A stretch of DNA of 64,000 bases, taken from Coemansia sp. RSA 487 (Eukaryota > Kickxellomycota > Kickxellomycetes > Kickxellales > Kickxellaceae). The DNA is taken from the NCBI GenBank assembly GCA_027577595.1, contig JANBRJ010000042.1, positions 1-64,000 of the forward strand. Reading direction: 5' to 3'. The translations under genes and the position numbers were made by a program. The notes beneath the pieces are model-generated. The model made no database searches. It was not told where the DNA came from and worked only from the letters and a program-made list of their open reading frames with translations. Position 1 is the stretch's first letter. Every line of letters starts with the position of its first letter. Positions 60,301-64,000 of the stretch are shown in pieces.

Positions 60301-63300
60301 TCCGCACAAGTACAAGGACGCGTTGGCGAACACGTCTAGCACGCATCAAGGCGGCAGCAGCAGCAGCAGCAGCGGCGGCGGCGGCGGCGGTGGTGGTGGT
60401 GGCGGTGGAGGCAGCAGCGCAGATGGTGCAGACAACAACGATTCTGGCGACAGGCAAACAAAGGCTGGCTCTGCAGGGAAAAAGGACAGCGACATTGGCA
60501 AGCGTGCCAAGAAACATCATCGTGCAAAGAAGAACCAAGTGCGTGGCCCACTGCCAAATGTCATGACTGTTTTCAACGACGAGAAGCCAACTCCAAAGCT
60601 GGTCGGCGATATCCCAGTGGAGACATGCGGCACAACATTCAGCGGCACTGCATTCTACACGCAGATGTCGGTGAACTCGCTGATGGACATTCTGAACAGC
60701 CCGTCGGACATTGGGTTCCACCAGCTGGCTGTGCAGGCGCTGATCTCGATGTTTGCTCCGCTGCAGAACGACTGTGAGCCGTACTTGCACCGCGTTGTGC
60801 CGGCTGTGCTTCGCGCAATGGAGATGGCCCCGCCGGGAAAGTCCGAGTTCTACATCTCGGCGCTCGGCAGGATTGTTGGTATTGCGCGGAAGCTTATCCG
60901 CCCATACCTTGGACCGATCTTTGGCATTTTTAACAGCGAGGAGGCCATCAGCGAAAAGCGGCAGGCCATGCTGATCAACCTGATCGAGGTCCTTGCTGAG
61001 GCGCTTTCCGGCGACTTTGGTCCGCACATATCGACAGTACTGCCTTTTCTCATCTCAGTCATCGACCGCGATACAACTGAAAGTCGGCTGCCAACGGCGC
61101 CCGCACTCCATGCACTACAGATCCTCAGCCTGAGCATCGAAGGCTACCTGTTCCTGGTCATGCCACGGCTGATCTCGTTGCTGGCCCTTCCATCGACTAA
61201 TACCAAAGTCATAGAATCTGCGCTGGAGTGCATTTCGTCGGTCGTTTCTGCGGTCAACTGCGGCAGCTTTGCCTCGCGGATCATCCTGACGCTGGTCCGG
61301 CTTCTGCAGAGCGCCCAGCCCCAGTCCTTGCAGACAGCTGCCATTGACACCCTATGCGTGCTAATGGAGCAGCTGCAGGAAGAGTTTATGCTATTCATAC
61401 CAACCATCGATGCCACAATGAAGATGCGCGGCATCGTTGACCATGTCAAGTACGAGCGGTATTCGCGGCTTCTGTTTTCTGGCCGCTTGATTCCCAAGGA
61501 GCCACAGCGTACGCTGCCGCTGCTCCAGGGCGAAATGATGCCGACTGAGACGCCTCTTGGCCAGCCAAACGAAGGGGCAACCAAACTGCATGTCGACGTG
61601 ATGCTCTTGCGCCGTGCTTGGAGTATTACCCAGATGGTATCCAGGGACGACTGGATTGGATGGCTTAACCGCTTCTCTGTGGAGCTTCTGCAGCAGTCAC
61701 CATCGCCTGCGTTGCGCGCATGCGCACAGCTGGCGGCCAAAAACCCAAAGCTCTGCTGCGATCTTTTCAACACGGCCTTTGTGTCATGTTGGACAGAGCT
61801 TCCCGGCCAGTACCAGCAGGAGATCATCTCTTCGTTGCAAAAGGTCGCATCGAATAAGGATATCCCGTCAGACATTCTGCAGACAATTCTAAATCTGGCT
61901 GGGTACATGGAGCGTGATGAGAAGCAGATCCCCATCGACCTCAAGCTGCTTGGCGAGTATGCAGATCGCTGCCATGCTCTGGCAAAGGAGCTGCACTACA
62001 AGGAGGCAGAGTGGTCGCTGGAAAAGAACTACGAGACTATCGAGAAGCTCATTGAGCTTAACCAGAACCTGGATCTGCATGACTCGGCAATTGGCATGCT
62101 GAACTATGTGCGCAGCGAGCAGCCCGACATCGAGGAAAGCGTTGAGTGGTACCTGCAACTCCAGCGCTGGGATGAAGCGTTGGCAATATACCAGCGGCAA
62201 GAGGCAGAGAACGGGCCATCGTACAAGAACCTTAATGGCCAAATGCACTGTCTGTTTGAGATGTCGGATTGGGAGACGCTTGTCCCAATGTACGAGCGCA
62301 TCTGGCGCGGCACAGACCACAAGCTGCAGCAGGCGTCAGCCAACATTGGTATGAATATGGCGTGGGCGATGGGCGACATCGACCGCATGGAGTACTACTT
62401 GTCGACACTGCCAAACATGAGCAAAGACAAGTCGTTCTGCCGCGCGCTGCTCTCCGTTTACCACAACAAATTTGAAGAGGCGGGCGAATACATCAACGAA
62501 GCCAGAAACGAGATGGAGACAGATCTGGTGTCGCACATCACCGAATCATACAGCCGTGGTTATTCGCAAGTGTTCCGCTGCCAGCTGCTGACCGAGCTTG
62601 AGGAGGTCATTGCTTACAAAAACGCACATGACGATAATGAGCGCCGTGGTGCGATTATCGGCACATGGCGGCAGCGGCTCAAGGGGGTCCAGCAGGACGT
62701 TGGAATGTGGCAAAAGATCTTGCGCCTGCGCAGCATGGTTCTACGCCCAGTACTTGACTTGGACACGTGGATAAAGTACGTGAATATGTGCCGTAACTCG
62801 GACCAGATGCGGATCGCACGCCACGCAATCATCCAGTTGCTCGATGACGAGTCGCGGTATCTGGAGGAGATCTACCATAGCGAGATCGATCCCCCCTCAA
62901 CCAAGGTCAAGTTCCATGCGCAGGAGCACATGCGACTAAAGTCTCAGCTTGACGAGCATCAGCAGCAACTGCTTCTGAACGGACTTTCACTTGACACGTT
63001 GGCACTGCGTAGCAGCAACGGCCTTAATGGCGAAGCGGGCAGAGGCGGCAATGCAACCCTGGACACGGCAATTAAGCTATCGCAACAGCCAGCACTGGTG
63101 TACATGTATCTCAAGTACAAATGGGCTGCCAACGAGCGCAGGGACGCATTCCAGATGCTAGAGCTGTTTAGCAGCGACTACTCACGCAAGATCGGGTTTG
63201 ATCTGCGCAACCCTGAAGCCTTTGCGGACTATGCCGATGCGCGGGCGTATGCGGCAGGCAGCAACCCTGACGACGCTGCCGAGGATGCAAAGATTATCCA

Positions 63301-64000
63301 CTTCCTTGCGCGCTTCTACTTTAAGCGTGCAGAGTGGCTGAGCAGCATCCAGCAAAACGTGCCACTTGCGCAAAGGGCGCGCGAAAAGGCAGGCCTTGGC
63401 GGCGGCGGCGGAAACGACGCTTCGTACTCACGCGGTTTGAATCGCCGCGGTTCTGTAAGTGCTAGAAGGCCAAGGATGTCCATATCCGCAGGCACAGGAG
63501 TTAACCGCATGTCTAGTGGACACGAAGCTGCTACTGATGCCGCAGCTGCTGGATTGATGGCGAATGGCGATGAAAGCATTGCGGACCAGGACACAGAGTT
63601 CTTGTTCAAGCTCAAGGGCGACCGCATCAACGAGTCAATTCTGGAATCATACCGTGCTGCGACGATGCTGGACCGTAAATGGTACAAGGCGTGGCACTCG
63701 CTTGCGCTGCGACACTACTACGAGACACAAAGGTACGATGTAGAGCATGAAGACGCGCCCGCGGATATTATCGAGAGCCACGTAGTCCCTGCAGTGCATG
63801 GATTCTTCCGCGCGATCCAGCTATCGCGCAGCGACACAACGCTGCAGGACACGCTGCGTCTCCTAACAGCGTGGTTCAGCTACTCGCAGCACGAGGGCGT
63901 CGCACAGGCGATTCTTGACGGGTTCAACTCGGTGCCGCTCAAGACTTGGCTGCAGGTCATTCCGCAGATTCTGGCACGCATCCACATCCGGTACGAGAGC
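57363..64000 (+). CDS. TOR serine/threonine kinase, N-terminal ~2,095 residues (3' end off window)
   Basis: Exons 57363-57409, 57542-57587 and 57809 to the edge; phases 2 then 0 agree, and the last exon stays open for 6.2 kb. The first two exons encode MVELLRPDVLAHIRSK and DAAERVSGTVYLRNQ, replacing the usual TOR N-terminal helix. HEAT repeats follow (SRCLEWLASDRSEVRRITAL, YRKYP-like EYPRLFDILAGMLKNQ, EVVRVIGALGAIDPHKYK after a signature LGNCASFCG). TOR-typical blocks continue: LHVDVMLLRRAWSITQMVSR, then FAT (~1400 on: YADRCHALAKELHYKEAEWS, ESYSRGYSQVFRCQLLTELE) and VVPAVHGFFRAIQLSRSDTT, DTLRLLTAWFSYSQHEGVAQ. FRB and kinase domains lie beyond the edge. Inserts: Gly/Asn/Ser-rich at ~470-540 and a Ser/poly-Gly run then basic patch at ~877-940. 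TOR controls growth in response to nutrients; TOR1 and TOR2 cannot be told apart. Confidence 0.95.

Noticed and set aside
1-64000. tRNA, rRNA, CRISPR arrays, LTR or other virus-like elements
   Set aside because: Looked for tRNA B-box-like motifs, regularly spaced direct repeats and retroelement motifs by eye on both strands and found none convincing; a tRNAscan or RepeatMasker run could still detect faint ones.

Overview
The window is a gene-dense nuclear segment of a fungus. Evidence: spliceosomal introns of about 60-460 nt with GTAAG-type donors, occasional TACTAAT branch points and TAG/CAG/AAG acceptors; TATA boxes 80-180 nt before start codons; and fungal-type proteins (MGA2/SPT23-like factor, KGD4, fungal-type F-box protein, TOR, PMI40). 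The mix of features fits an early-diverging zygomycete-grade fungus, perhaps Kickxellomycotina (Coemansia-like); that placement is inference from gene style, not from a search.

Layout. 1-6.4 kb: two related DNA-transposon ends in opposite orientation flank mitochondrial ClpX and V-ATPase subunit c. The left copy carries the C-terminus of a Fanzor-like (TnpB-related) nuclease. The right copy is a ~1.1 kb Tc1/mariner-type remnant with terminal inverted repeats and a broken transposase start. 7-27 kb: housekeeping genes: alanine-glyoxylate aminotransferase, an IPT/ankyrin MGA2-like regulator, a DUF4419-like protein, AICAR transformylase/IMP cyclohydrolase, dihydrolipoyl dehydrogenase (E3), KGD4 (the E3 adaptor of 2-oxoglutarate dehydrogenase, convergent with E3), an omega-type glutathione transferase and an ABCG half-transporter. 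27.4-31.9 kb: an AT-rich island of small minus-strand genes, three or four with a TATA box 83-127 nt upstream of the ATG, including a lysine-rich decapeptide-repeat protein ending in a CaaX box, a ubiquitin-like and a BRCT-like small protein. 31.9-64 kb: AHA1 (probably spliced to a membrane-anchor exon), DNAJC9-like J-protein, aconitase, a seven-helix receptor-like protein, TAF7, an F-box protein, a mitochondrial dehydrogenase kinase, IPP isomerase, aspartate aminotransferase, phosphomannose isomerase, a two-RRM RBMS-like protein, beta-COP and the N-terminal ~2,095 residues of TOR kinase, which runs off the right edge.

Functionally, mitochondrial carbon metabolism is well represented: aconitase, E3, KGD4, a PDH/BCKDH-type kinase, AGXT and ClpX. 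The most unusual observations are the Fanzor-like gene sharing its 3' end with a Tc1/mariner-type element, the probable tail-anchored AHA1, and the small-gene island. No rRNA, tRNA, CRISPR array, retroviral or other virus-like element was recognised.
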